A stretch of DNA of 64,000 bases from Tubiluchus corallicola (taxonomy: Eukaryota > Priapulida > Priapulimorpha > Priapulimorphida > Tubiluchidae): the NCBI GenBank assembly GCA_030141605.1, contig JAQGDQ010000035.1, positions 124,001-188,000 of the forward strand, given 5' to 3'. The notes under the pieces are model-generated. The model was not told the origin of the DNA and searched no databases. It saw only the letters and a program-made list of their open reading frames with translations. Every line of letters begins with the position of its first letter. The stretch's first letter is position 1. Positions 27,700-40,400 of the stretch are shown piece by piece. Both the position numbers and the translations under genes were made by a program.

Positions 27700-29330
27700 T
27701 GAGCTGCGACGAAAAGTATCTCAATGAATGGGCTTGCTTGGAAATACATGTAGATGTTAGAATAAAAGCTGCCAAAATCTAGGTGACTTATTCCCAGGCA
27801 CGACTTAATATGATGTTAATGAAAATATTAATCTTCTATCATATAAAATCTTTTGTTATTAGACCAAGTTTCTCTTGCAATAACAACATTTATGCTGCTT
27901 TAAAGGAGATATAGTTAATTGTTGATTCAAGAATTTTATCCAGGTCTTCATGATCCTAAGTATTATGGCTATGTGATACCATTACATTTGTAATAAGAAA
28001 AAAATTGACGTTCACACTGAAACGGAGCTTTAACATCTTTGCGATAGAAAGATATGTATGCTACTCATGAAGTGAAAGCTATTATGATTATGCAGAGTTT
28101 GTGAGTTGGCATTTTGAATTATAGGAAACCTCTTAACTCAGCAAAAGTCCTATAATGCTGGATTATTAAAATGTAATTATGGTCTCATAAGCATGCGCTC
28201 CCAGAAAATGGATAAAAATTGTCAAATTTTTGCAGCGTAGGCTCAGTGTTGACGTGACCTAGAACTTTGTTCTAAAAATTAGTGTAATGCTTCCTAGAAT
28301 AAGTGTCTGACAAAGCTATGCGCTGATCAGCTTCTCGCTCATGTTTATTTATAAAGCAGTTTAAGAGAAAGTTCAATCGAGGTGGTGCTGTTGAAAAACC
28401 TTGACATGCGTGTGCCATCCTGATGTTATTGCAACGATTTTCATACAAAGTGTTTTTATTCCAACTCAGTTGTCGTTTTGCTGTGTCGTGTTGCTAGGCG
28501 GAAATTACTGTGCAGGCGACGTGCATGGAAATTTCCGCGATTGTATAGCAGGATAGGCCCGTAGCGTGTCCTGGAGAAAATTGGGGACATCGCCTTACAT
28601 GTTTTCTGCCTACTGAACTCATCAGAATCTACCACCCGGCTACATCAGAGCCTGTCCAGACAAAATTGGAGACATCCTACATGTTCCTTGTCTGACAGAA
28701 CTAATTAATCAAAATATACGACCTAGCTTTAGTAGAGTTTCACAAATTCTTATTATGAGTTACAGTTAGCTATTTCTCCCTTGACCTATAAAGGTGTGCG
28801 GTATGTTAATGATTTTGTAAAGAATAGACCACAGATGTTACTTGATAGATGCGAACGTGAAGTGACACACCGGTAAAATTGTCGATAAAATACTTTTCAA
28901 GAGGTATAGCATGTTCTCTCACTGATTGGGCGCGATAGGCGGTTAAATCCCACGGCAACATTTGAGAGGTAGTCCAGCGTGCATTTATGAACGCAGAAAA
29001 TGCTTTCTAGTGCTTGATGGCTTATTTGGAGCAAATTTGCTTGCAGTCGTTACAGAAAGAGTGCGAGAAGTTAAGCTAATGTGTTAAATAAGATTCAAGA
29101 AGTAGATCTAGGTGAAATACATTAGATACTTGTACAACTTTAATAAGCTATTGTCTGCATACTTCAAATATAGATATGGTACTCGAGCTTCTACAATCTG
29201 TGTAGAAAACGATATTAATGGTTTTAAAGTTATTTTGCATAAATTTATATAAATCTTAGATGCCGTGTTTTAAACTCTTTAATGGTTTTCTTAAAACACA
29301 TAATTTACAATAGTGATATGTTTATATGCT
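27700..29330. other. Gene-free stretch with a degenerate 100-bp duplication
   Basis: No gene is seen. At about 28565-28740 the block GTCC...AAAATTGG-GACATC...TACATGTT appears twice in a row in diverged form. Confidence 0.35.
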
Positions 29331-29545
29331 TGCAAATTTTTGCCCATTGGAATGTAATTTTGATGTACTTTTAATGTATGTCATTTATGTAAATATTTTA
29401 ACAACTTACTCTTCTCTTCTTATTTTCTTGTAAATTGTAAGTTTATGTTTTTATAAATAGTTTTTTAGTAATTATTGTATTGCCATGACTTAAGATTTTG
29501 TCTACGGTGCTGAAATAAAGTTAAAATAAATAATAAATAATAATA
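29330..29545 (+). mobile_element. Probable LINE 3' UTR and tail
   Basis: AT-rich sequence ends CTACGGTGCTGAAATAAAG and then (TAAA)/(TAAT)n at 29520-29545, like the other LINE ends in this window. No coding part is recognisable, so the call is weak. Confidence 0.35.
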
Positions 29546-29549
29546 CGTA

Positions 29550-31215
29550 ACACATAACAAACAGAACCAGTTTTTTTAAATGTTTGGCTTTATGGTTTAT
29601 GCAAGAAGCCAAACGCTGATCGCCTTGAACCTCCAAGTCACGTGAAAATGCGTGCGCTACTTCGTCGTCAGTAACTTTATAGGCTGTTTAGAAGCCAGCT
29701 GTGCTGGAAAGAATGCGACCAGCTGTGTTTACAAGTTCCGAAAACCTGTTGAACTCCCGAATTCGCCCAAATGTAGGCTGAAAATAAGCAACAGTGGCTA
29801 TTTTTTAAGTGCACGCAATCTCCCCAAATTAATTTTTCATGTATAAGAAATAGTATCGCAAGGCGAAAACTCTCAAAACACGAAGTTTAGATGAATATAT
29901 ATATAAGGCAGCCATTTTCAACTGTTAATAAATCATTTCATGAATCCTTTTAACTATTTTCAACTAATGATAGATGTCAAAATTAAATCACCAAATTTTG
30001 TTTTTTTTAAATTTCAATTTTTATTGGGAAAAATTATAGACCAATGCGGGGCAAAAATGATTTGCATCATGTATAAAAATTTCAGTGTATAAACCAATAA
30101 TTGATATAAATAAAAAATCGATTAACGTAGCGTTGCAACATATATCTTACATGAACCACTGTCCAGCGTAGAAGCATCTCTCAGTTTTTTATCTCAGTTG
30201 GTTATCCATGAAGAAAGACTTAACCAATGGCATTGTTGAAAACCATTGACCATTTTAGAACTGCAAACACAGATTTTTGTTGTTGAGATCATTGCACTTA
30301 TGTCATCCCCGCCATATCATTAACAGTGTTACCATTGTCAGCACCTGCATTATTGCTAGCCTCACACATCACACCATCAATTGTGCTACTAAGTATCCAT
30401 CGCCATCACCATCACCATCATACTGCTGCTACTGCTACTACTACTATTACTACTATCATTATCATCTTTTTGTTTTGATCGTTTTAATCATCATTGTCAT
30501 AGTCATGTTGCTATCATTGCCTTCATCGTCGTCGTCATCATCATCATCACCATCATCATCATATTCATGCCTTATAACTGTTCCCTGCATTGAACTTTTG
30601 GCACTCTTCACAATTTAACTGTTGACTGTTGTCTAGCTGCTTAGGCGTTTGTTTAGGGAAAGTTTTTTAACACAGGGAATTTTGTATCAGTGCACAAGTG
30701 TCCACCACCTGTCAGAGCCCCATCTATGTATTTAAATGATCAGTCATTCCATATACCATCTCAAATAGAGTGTCCATTAGGAAAATGCTGCTTAGGACTT
30801 AGCAACCTGGCGCCTAAGTGCCCACTGTTCGTGTGCAAGTGTTCTAGACTTCATTGTCTATTACTCAAGTATCACTGCTGAAGTTTCTATTGGCCAATGC
30901 CCATTGCTAAAGTTTAGAGTGTTTGTGATCTATATGACCTTAAAACGGATTTTTATAATTGGTAAAACTTTGAACACCACAGTAAAGATTTGTATCATTC
31001 CGCCTCACAAATAATGCTTCCACAAAAATGTTTTTATAGATATCGAGTGTCATAACAGCAGCAGGTATGGCACGATAACTCCAACCCTTTGCATTGCCTT
31101 TATTCACCTTGGCTAACTCGTGCACCTTTTACCTCCTAAAAACAAGATTAAGTTATCATGTGTGTGAGCAGCAACTGCTGCATATGCAGGAGTAGTGATA
31201 CTTTCTGCTAGTATT
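29550..31215. other. Gene-free stretch upstream of the first SLC16 gene
   Basis: Contains low-complexity CAT/ACT/TCG triplets at about 30395-30565 but no supported gene. The minus-strand frame at 30940-31125 has ordinary amino-acid composition but no domain I recognise. A CAG at 31187-31189 may be the acceptor of a 5' UTR exon. Confidence 0.35.
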
Positions 31216-31513
31216 ATGGCTACATCACCATCATCATCCTTTGACAAACCATTGGAAGTCGTAAAACAACGTAGGGCAGTTGCTGCAGGTCGCCGTCACG
31301 CTAGGCCTCGGATCTACGTGCCAGTACCAGTAGCACCAGATGGTGGATGGGGATGGATGGTCGTGCTTTCCTCTTTTTTTATTCATGCTCTCAATGATGG
31401 TATCATGTATTCTGGTGGCGTTTTCTTTGTGGAGTTTCGTGAATACTTCAAAGGAAGTGCATCTCAGGTTTCTGCTATCAGTTCAATCATGGTTGGTGTC
31501 ACATTTGGAAGTG
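31216..31513 (+). CDS. SLC16 paralog 1, exon 1
   Basis: Residues 1-99: Arg-rich cytoplasmic N-terminus, DGGWGW and TM1-TM2. Donor GTAATG, phase 1. Confidence 0.88.
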
Positions 31514-34500
31514 GTAATGATTCTTTATTTATGTTTGTATATAATTATACATAGTGTACAAAATGTAGGAGACACCCTTATAATTTGAAGCTAAGCTACT
31601 GCAGACACAGTGTAACATACATAGAATGTAACAATTGGGTAAGGGGTAAGCATTAGTGAGTGTAACTTACCATTATAGTTTGAAGAGCATTTGCAATTTT
31701 TAGCATAAGTTGTTCAAAATTTTATCAGTCAATTTTGATTATGTGATTATTGATTATTATATGATTATACATTGTTTACAAAATGTGCACATTTTGTACT
31801 TACATAGTAGGAGACACCCATATAAGGGTTTTTGAAGCTACTGCAGACACAGTGTAACATACATAGAACGTAACAATTGGGTAAGGGGTAAGCATTAGTG
31901 AGTGTAACTTACCATTATAGTTTGAAGTGCATTTGCAATTTTTAGCATAAGTTGTTTAAAATTTTATCAGTCAATTTTGATTATGTGATTATTGATTATT
32001 ATATGGTTTTGATCATTATCTGATTTTGAGGATTTGATTTTTGCAGGGCCTATTGGAAGTGCATTGACCAATAGGTATGGATGCCGTGCTGTTGCCATAT
32101 CTGGCAGCTTTGTTTCTGCTACTGGGTTTATTCTAAGTAGCTTTGCACCAAATGTTGCTTTTCTCTGTTTTTCCTTTGGATTTCTGTCTGGTAAGTGTAT
32201 TCAGCTTTCATACGTAGAATATTATTTTTTAGCATTAAAATTCACTAAATTAATGAAACAGTGAACTAAAAATTTAATTTGTCTTGTAATTTGTAGGGCT
32301 AGGATTTGGCTTGTCTTTCCTGCCAGCTATAATTGTTGTGAATTACTATTTCGAAAAGAAGAGAGTTTTAGCACTTGGCATTGCCGTATGTGGATCAGGT
32401 GTAGGAACGTTTGTCATGGCTCCAGTTTGTGAACACCTCATCAACACTTATACTTGGCAAGGAGCTATGCTTATGGTGGCTGGAATCACACTGAATGTTG
32501 TTGTATGTGGCGCTCTTATGAGACCGCTCGTATGGAAACCAAAGCCTAGAACTCAAAGCTTCTCAACTATAGAAAGTGATGCAAGTGAGCTGGTACTATC
32601 AATGAGCAGTAAAACAAAACTTAGCAACAAAAGTATTACAGACAGCAGTCAGAAAAAGAACCACTTTACTGACAAGAAGTTAGTCTTTAATCAGATGCAC
32701 AATCCTTTAGACACAAAAATCTCTGAACGTAGCAACAAGCAAATGTTTTTTGCAGCTGATAGTGCTTTTGCTGCTACAGCTGAAGGTTTAAATGTACCTA
32801 GGAGGAAGAAACTTTTTTCCATTACAGAAGCTAACCCAGATGAATTCCAAGAAACACGGTTGGATGTCCATCGGAATAGCATATCAGATACTGAATTAAC
32901 ACAGGGTGGTATTATGTCTGAAACTTTTAGTAAGCTACATCCTGGTAATGCCGAATTTCTTGTTCAACCAAAGCATCCTGAGGCAGAGCGGCAGTACAAA
33001 TCTCAACTAATTATCCCTAGATTGAGTCCTGATGTTGGTATCTTATATCGAAAAGATATTTTCTATCCCGGAAGTATTTTTGAAATTCCAGACTATAGAT
33101 CAAGTCGTGAACAAAATCTTGCTAGTATGACCTCATTTCGTCCAGAACTGAGAAGTAAATCTTTTTTTAGGATTTGCAAATTATTACCAAAACCCATGGA
33201 AGATGTTATCAGGCAAATGACAGATTTCTCACTAATGAGAAATCCACTGTTCCTTTTGTTTGCAATCTCCAATTTTCTGACAAGCCTAGGATTTTTTGTG
33301 CCTTATGCCTACCTTCCTGATCGTGCTGTCAATCTTGGCTATTCAAAGGCAGAGAGTGCCAAGCTGATTTCTGTCATTGGTGTTGCTAGCACACTTGGAC
33401 GATTGACACTTGGATTTGTTTCCAATAATAAGCGAGTGAGCAAGCTGTATATTTACGCTGGTGGCCTTACATTTTGTGGTATTGCAAGCATGTTGAGTAG
33501 CTTATGCAAGACCACAACGTCATTGTCTATTTATGCAGCTTCTTATGGTGTATCAATTGGTAAGTATTGAACATATTATAGATGTAATTGAAAGTATTAT
33601 TAACCCTTTGACACACATAATTAATAATTCGTTTAAAACGGCACTGTTCCTTCTAAATTAAAACGATCAATTATTATCCCTTACTTCAAATCCAAAGATT
33701 CCCTGCACATTATTAATTATAGACCTATCTCACTGTTACCTTTCTTTCAAAAATATTGTAAAAAGTTGTTTACAATAAAATATGATCTTATTTGGATCAT
33801 CAAAACAATATAAAATTTTTAGTTTTCGGAAAAACAGCTCAACCGAATTGGCCCTGATAAACATTGTAGCTGCATTGAACGAAATAAAGTAGCAGTAGGG
33901 TATTTTGTGACGTCTCTAAGGCCTTCTATACTGTTAATCATAAAATACTTCTTGCTAAGCTCATGGTTATATATATATATGTATATATATTTATATATTT
34001 ATTTATTTATGTCTGTATATAAGTGTAACCTAAAGTGATCAGTTGGCAAGTCTAGAAAAAACATGCCATCCATAAGCGTTTACTGCAGCATTTTTCTTAT
34101 TTTTCATATGATAGGCTGTTACGTATCACTGACGTCTCCCTTGCTTGTTGATTTGGTTGGCATAGAAAAACTCACCAATGGATTTGGGCTTACTCTGCTC
34201 TTTATGGGACTGGGTACACTTGTTGGTACTCCACTGGCTGGTGGGTAGACTTTGAATTGCTTTTGCAACATAATTATGTCATGTATTTACAATTTCTTGA
34301 CCTTACCACAAGTTTTAGTAACATTAGAGCAACTAAATGTGCTGGAGTAATCTATAGTTTCCCTCATGGGTACTTCTCCACTACATCAATTTTGCTTTGG
34401 TGACCTAAGTTTTCAACATGTGTGTGTGTGTGTGCGTGCGTGCGTGCTTGCATGCGTGTGTGCGTGTGTAGACCTTAACACTGGAACTTTGCAAATCTGG

Positions 34501-35847
34501 TTTCTAAATTTGTTTTCAATGTACTACAACAATTTTTAAGTTAGCTAAAGATCAAAGGCAAAAATTTGGACATTGCATTGTATTGGGCTGACCACACTGT
34601 CCAGTAACAAAAGAGTTAACACAGTTGTCTTTTATGTGAGGCCAAGAACTTTTTGCACGGTTCCTGTGTAAGGCAATGAAAGCTGAGGGTATGGACCTGT
34701 TAAAAATTAAATGGTATAAATTATTGATTGTTCAGATTATACTGAACAGAAGAGGACATAAATTGAGGCTTATGTGGAAATAAAGTCGCATTTGCTTTTT
34801 TCATAAATTGCTCTGTCTTTATACTTGTCTTTTACCTTTCGCTTTTTTAATTTTCCACATCACGTATCCTTTGAATTATGCACAGGTCCTGTTTAGGATG
34901 GAGATACTTGTGCTACCAGCACCAAAACCATTGTAATTATTATCACAGCTGGCTGCATTTGCCATGTATCTTCATAACGTATTAGTTTAATATAGACTTC
35001 TTTTTTATTAACGCCTTCAAACACTATGTTTCTGTTAATGATATATCTGACAAAAAGAATTTAGGCTGCTCATTATATTTGCAGCATTAGTCTTGTATTA
35101 GATAAATATTAAACTCCGGTCTCCAATGTTTCATATTGTTGAAAAAAAATGAATACAACATCAGCAACAACATTGACCAGTTGCTGAGATTCAAACCACA
35201 TAATAAGCTAAACTGTAAATCACTGGCCTGATCACAAGGGACTACGTGGTCTAATGGTCACTATCATTGGAATTGCTATTATCATATCAACAACAACATT
35301 GACCAGTTGATGAGATTTAAACCACGTAATAAGCTAAACTGTAAATCACTGGCCTGATCACAAGGGACTATGTGGTCTAATGGTCACTAGCATTGGCATT
35401 GCTATTACAAGACGGTTGCTTCGAATCCAGACTTAATCCAACTTTTTTCGTTTTCCATGATCAGCTTAGTTTGGTAACCATTTGGTTTTACATTTAATAA
35501 CCGTGGAATTGTCCTGTCATTGTATTGGAGTGAAGAAGTGTTATGATAAATACATAGTTAAAACATGATGCGTGTATACTTTTTAGTTAACTATTGTTAG
35601 ATTATTAGAAAAGCTGCCATTCACTAATAGTTGTCTTTGTTTGACATTAGGGTTAATTTACGATATGACACAAGACTATGATGCAACATTTTACATGATG
35701 GGTGCAGTAGTGGGAACCAGTGGGATAATGATGTTCTTTGTTCCATGCATTAAACAATCATTGAAAAAGAAGGAAAGAAAACGAAAAGATAAAGAATTAA
35801 AGACCACACGGAATGATAACAGTTCTCATTCACAACAAATTATATGA
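31216..35847 (+). CDS. SLC16-family monocarboxylate transporter (MCT12/14/9-like), paralog 1, five exons
   Basis: Exons 31216-31513, 32047-32190, 32297-33559, 34115-34240 and 35651-35847 join to 675 residues, all introns phase 1 with GT-AG ends. It is a twelve-helix MFS transporter of the plasma membrane. TM1 carries the SLC16 signature DGGWGW (42-47). The TM4-TM5 region has [20 protein letters not shown] (about 165-184). A 235-residue cytoplasmic loop (about 225-460) separates the two six-helix halves, longer than in classical MCT1-4. TM8 has [11 protein letters not shown] and LGRLTLGF; the C-terminus is a short Lys-rich tail. Substrate cannot be read from the sequence; MCT9/12/14 relatives carry carnitine, creatine or unknown solutes. 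The ATG is the first in frame; there is also a GTG upstream that is not a likely start. An AATAAA near 35921 follows. Downstream neighbour is its paralog. Confidence 0.92.
31565..32004 (+). repeat. Intronic direct duplication, two copies of about 200 bp
   Basis: GTAGGAGACACCC at 31565 recurs at 31807 (offset 242). Both are followed by matching sequence through GTAACAATTGGGTAAGGGG to TTGATTATTATATG at about 31764 and 32004. It fills intron 1 of SLC16 paralog 1. Confidence 0.85.
32047..32190 (+). CDS. SLC16 paralog 1, exon 2
   Basis: Starts after TTTTTGCAG; codes [16 protein letters not shown] through FGFLSG (TM3-TM4). 144 nt, same length as in the paralog; donor GTAAGT. Confidence 0.9.
32297..33559 (+). 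CDS. SLC16 paralog 1, exon 3
   Basis: 1263 nt: [12 protein letters not shown]5-TM6, the whole central loop, TM7-TM9, ending GVSI before a GTAAGT donor. Confidence 0.9.
33600..33980 (+). mobile_element. LINE reverse-transcriptase remnant in intron 3 of SLC16 paralog 1
   Basis: Across three frames it reads [28 protein letters not shown] and [14 protein letters not shown], in the order of RT motifs 1-3 of a CR1-like LINE. Stops and frameshifts show it is dead. It ends near an AT-dinucleotide run (33968-34008). Confidence 0.7.
34115..34240 (+). CDS. SLC16 paralog 1, exon 4
   Basis: 126 nt after [29 protein letters not shown] through GTPLAG, with a weak GTGGGT donor. Confidence 0.87.
34418..34470 (+). 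repeat. (GT)n/(GCGT)n microsatellite
   Basis: TGTGTGTG passing into GCGTGCGTGC, in intron 4 of SLC16 paralog 1. Confidence 0.8.
35161..35560 (+). repeat. tRNA-derived SINE-like copy with a 126-bp duplication of its 5' part
   Basis: A segment of about 125 bp (35161-35286) is repeated at 35287-35408. Both contain GTGGTCTAATGGTCACT, a good match to an A box (TGGTCTAATGG). After the second copy comes GGTTGCTTCGAATCC, a B-box-like element. A box and B box 60 bases apart indicate a tRNA-derived pol III promoter. It lies in intron 4 of SLC16 paralog 1. Confidence 0.55.
35651..35847 (+). CDS. SLC16 paralog 1, exon 5 (terminal)
   Basis: Starts after TTGACATTAG; codes [11 protein letters not shown], the last helix and a Lys-rich tail to TGA. 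Confidence 0.88.
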
Positions 35848-36437
35848 GATATATTTCTTGAACATTTTGCTGTAAATTATTTAGAAAGTTTTTTTAAAGG
35901 AAATTACCATTTTGGAGATAAATAAATAACATTTTGAAAGCTGAATAGCCTTTCTTATTTTTTCTTTTTCGTATGATTTTTTGTTCATACTGCATACAAG
36001 GCAGATGCACCTTACATTAACATAATTACCTGCATATACATACATTCATTTTCTAGACTGTATTTCTTCATAACTACTTCTTGATCTTTTAAAGCATTTT
36101 TATATCATAAGAAATCTTAGTCATTGAGATGGAGTCTGTAAAAAGATTTACAGACTTTCTGTCAAATTATGGTTTAAAAATCATTATTAACTATTTTGTA
36201 GAACAGTCTTATTTGAAGTCGTTCTGGCAATAGCGTTTTGATAAACAGTCACACTCATTCAAGTTTTGTGATTATAATTTTCAAGAATTTATGAGAACTT
36301 ATTGTAGCATTCTACTAAAATTAGTATTGAACCAGCTAGCATATCTTTAAAAATAACAAAGTATAAGTTTGGTGATATTTTAAAGAAATCATGTGCTCTG
36401 TCTGTTGTGTTCCAAACTTCTAATGAGCTTGAAAAGC
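35848..36437 (+). other. 3' UTR/flank of SLC16 paralog 1
   Basis: AATAAATAAC near 35921-35930 is the probable polyadenylation signal. No other feature. Confidence 0.5.
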
Positions 36438-38460
36438 CCTGTTTACACTCTTTCCCCATATGGTGAAAATACAGGATGTGTCCTAGAACCTAGTGACTTG
36501 TCCACTTGTACCCATGTTTACATTACTTATAGGTACATGGACTTATCTTGCTTCTGTGTCTTTAAATCAAATTGTGGTGATTTACTCGTGCAATAAAGGG
36601 TGCTTGGTCAAGGCTATGCTGTGCTGGCAAAGTGTAGTGATTGCAAAATTAGCCTGTGTTCAAAACATGTATATTTATTTTTTTATTTATAGTTTATTTC
36701 AGCTCATAAAAAACTCTATATAAAAGTTAAAATTTACACTAAAATCAAGAAATACTTCGTCATGTACTATTAAAAGAGCTACCAAAATTTACAAAAATAT
36801 AATAAAAATATATACATAATTTAAAATACAATATATAGTATCTGTGACCATATAAAGAAAGTAGTCACAGAAAATCCACTACCCACTGTGGTTCTCTCTG
36901 GCTGTGTGACTGTTTACACTAAAAATACGCTATGGGTAAATCGTAAATAAAACAAATGGATAGAGTATATTCAGCACAGTGTAAATGGGGTTTATGAATA
37001 AAACGGGGTTTCTTATACTGTCTCATGCACTTCACTAGCACTGCGGAAACTGCTGCAGTAAGATCGACAAGCTATTGCATGTTTCTTCTGTTTACATGGA
37101 GACCCCTGCCCCGTATGAGGATAGGTATGTCATCCACTATCTGTGTTCTTATGCACGTTGACCTCGCATATCTGTGCTTTCGTCATATGTGTGTACTAGA
37201 TGAACGATGTATGACCTTGTTGTACTCACAACATGCGTAATGCGGACGCTACCAGACCTTACCAGCTGGACTCCCTTGTTTGCAAGAAATTTTTAACATT
37301 CAGATTATTCAGTCATCGCTGTTTCGCCAAATTAATGGTTCCATTTACTTCATAAGTTGTATTAAAAATAAACGAGATCTAACTTGTTTACAAGCTTTGA
37401 AATTTATGATAAAATTTATTGGCAATGTTGATTTGTCTTTTTTTAAGCGTAGAGAGATAGAGCCTACATCAGTCTGTATCACATCTACTCTTTGATTGCG
37501 CCTACTCGAAATGAAGTCATTGTGCATTTTACACTGATCCCTGTTTGGTGGTTTCTTGAGATGTCTTGACTCAATGACCTTATGTTTTTTTTTCGCCACT
37601 CCATCTTTATATAATTCGTAGATTACCTATGCACAGTTAGTAAGACAATTGTATGAAGAGAACTGAGAGCGATAGCCTTTCCATCTGTTTTTATCGGCCA
37701 GCAAACTCAGATGTTGTTGAATGCAGTCGGACTGGTTTCGGAGGACGTCAGGATATGACGTTTGCACGATCTGATTTATAGCCGATTTTGTTGACCGACA
37801 AAATCTGAAAAGCCAGTCCAAGAGCTCGCATTTATTCGGGGAATTCAAGCACTGGGCAATTTAAAAATTGATGTTTGACAAATTTGTGGCTTTTTGGATG
37901 TTGCATTTGTTACGTTTGCTTTACGAAGGCACCCAAATGCCACCTTGAACCAGGACAGTTTTATTCACATGACGCAATTTTGCTATGGTTACATGCTCTT
38001 CATTGTTTGCAAGCTTGTAGTTTTATTTAGTTGCAAAGTGAATAACATGAATAAAAGGACTGTATTTGTTGTGTTAATTGTCGTAACCCCGCCTCCCTCC
38101 CTCTCTGCCTTACGCCTTCTCTTTCTCACCCGCATTTTTCATTTTGCCTCTTTCCCCCCACCTTTTCCTTCCCCCATCTCTCTCCTCTCGCACTGTCTCT
38201 CTTTACGGAGGTGGCTGTAATTTGTCTTATTTACACAAATTAATGTGCATTTTCACATACATATATAGTAAATAGGATGTCACGTGAACGCGAGGAATCT
38301 TATTATTGGTTGTAATACCAAGAAGTCGGATGAAAAATAGACCACCTCCCGACTTTTATCCTACTTCATCCGTCGAGTGTTCATCGTATAAATTTTTCCG
38401 GTCACATGACATCCGACAAAGTCTGTCCGACTCCTGTTTTCGTCTGATCGTGTAAACAGG
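36438..38460. other. Possible DNA transposon bounded by CCTGTTTACAC inverted ends
   Basis: CCTGTTTACAC at 36438-36448 is matched by GTGTAAACAGG at 38450-38460. TGTTTAC-type motifs recur inside (about 36910 and 37090). The right end holds a hairpin (AGTCGGATGAAAAATAG against CCGACTTTTATCC...CATCCG, 38322-38372). No transposase frame is present. The inverted ends are short, so chance is not excluded. Confidence 0.3.
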
Positions 38461-39274
38461 ACATATTTTGTCGCAGACCGAACAGCCAACTTTACCTGAA
38501 AACGTATTTTGTAAGTGCATGTGTGGAGAAATTTCTGTGAGTGATGTACATACGTTTTATAGACATGTTCAGGGAAATGTACAGGAACATGCGCTCATAC
38601 TGCTGCGACTATGGTGCCTTGACAGTCTTCTCTTTAAGAATTGTTTAGATGTCCATGACCAGGAGTCGAATATACCCGATGTAAACCGAATATAATTCGA
38701 TATTTCATTTGCTTTTGCTTCAGCTTCTAATTGCGGAAGTATTTGATAACTTTTTCTTTCATTTCTGTGCCGATCGAAGTTCTTTTTTCTTTGATTTCAT
38801 TTTTGTTTTGCAACATAAAATAAAGCTAGTTTTCGTACAAGCCATTTTGCGCTCTTTCAGAAATGAATGTAATTCTTTTGAAAGACGTTTGGTTGTTTAA
38901 GTACAAGAAGATATTTGGTACTTCAAACAATATCTTTTGTCTTGTTTTCAGTTTTTGTTTGATCATATCTTTCACGTGCATGGTGTTACTTTAGTCGTAT
39001 TTTTTGCGAAATCGAGGTTGGCAGTTCTGCAAAATGCAGAGAAACCGGACCAGTCGGCAAGTAGGCCCGCACTATCTGAGATTATAACCTTATCTAATTA
39101 ATGTTTGATTTACCTATATACTGGCATAGGTAGATCGAGGTCAAATAGTTTGTGAGTCCTAACAGAATAACTAAATTGAAGTTTAGCAGTCCACAGTTTG
39201 CTTTCATAAAGACGGTTTTTAATTTCCTCTCTTTACGGCTATTTTAAACATTCTAAAGTACATAGGTAGGAGTG

Positions 39275-39308
<34 letters not shown>

Positions 39309-39335
39309 GCGCTCTCTCGCTCTCTCGCTCTCTCG

Positions 39336-39391
<56 letters not shown>

Positions 39392-40108
39392 TAATACGTA
39401 AAAATGTCTGTCATTGCCTTTTTTATGAGCATCAAATGGAAATCAGGAACAAATTACACCAAAAATGACATTATCTTTGTTTACAGGTTATTGCAGCTTG
39501 TTTTCGAAGTTTTTTTATTTTTTACTTTTTATAATTTTTTGTATAATATAATTTTTTATTTTAGTAGAACAATTCATTGGGTCGTAGATTAATTGCGTGC
39601 CATGATTGCCTGTCCTATATTAATAGGTAATATGTCCTTTCATAAATTTGTTTTTCTATATGTGCAAAGCCCTTTTTTATCAGTAATTTTTGTTTGTTTT
39701 CTTAGATTACAAGCATTGGATCAACAAGTAATGAACAGCACAGGGAGTCATTCACGCTGGTACCTTGCTTTAATAAATGCAGAAGTCTATTAAACTGCAG
39801 GTTGATCATGGACTTTAAAATGTAAACGATATAATGGTCTCTACAAATATTGTTGCTATCTTAATATGATAGTATTTATAGCTGCTGCACAAACAATACA
39901 AAAGTAGGCCTATTAGCAGAGAAAGTTATTGGTAGTGAGACCTATAATTTGCAACGTGCACAAAGACTGTGGGATTGTACAAGAAATGTATATGTACCAA
40001 TCATGACAACGTGATTTCTTGGAGTCAGCAACGTTAAAAAAAGCTACCAATGAGTATACAAATTTCTGAACTAATGGGTGGCACTAGCTTGGTGAATTCA
40101 TAACTCTG
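38460..40108. other. Gene-free stretch upstream of SLC16 paralog 2
   Basis: No supported gene. It holds the (CT)n array at 39281-39386 and otherwise AT-rich DNA. The transporter's 5' UTR should lie in the last part. Confidence 0.4.
39281..39386 (+). repeat. (CT)n microsatellite with CG interruptions
   Basis: About 105 bp of CT dinucleotides interrupted by CTCTCTCG units. Confidence 0.95.
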
Positions 40109-40400
40109 ATGGCAGCCTCAACAATAGAAAAATCTGCTGAAAGCCAGAATGGACTGAAGCGAGATACCAGTGAAGCTGGTAGTGACAGTAAAACCTCTTT
40201 GCATTTACCCACGCCAGCTCCTCCTGATGGTGGCTGGGGCTGGGTGGTCGTGTTTGCTTCTTTCATGATACATATCATTGCTGATGGTGTCACGTTCTCC
40301 ATTGGAATCTTTTTTGTGGAGTTTCTTGAATATTTTCATGGAACCACCTCACAGACTGCATGGATCAGCTCCATTTTAGTAGGAGTTACGCTTGGAACAG
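40109..40400 (+). CDS. SLC16 paralog 2, exon 1
   Basis: Residues 1-97: N-terminus, [12 protein letters not shown] and TM1-TM2; donor GTGATA, phase 1. Confidence 0.9.

Noticed and set aside
30395-30565. Ser/Tyr-rich open frame over CAT and TCG triplets
   Set aside because: Low-complexity triplet sequence without a domain; not supported as coding.
31195-31215. GTG start seven codons upstream of the SLC16 paralog 1 ATG
   Set aside because: A eukaryotic gene should start at ATG; the in-frame ATG at 31216 is preferred.
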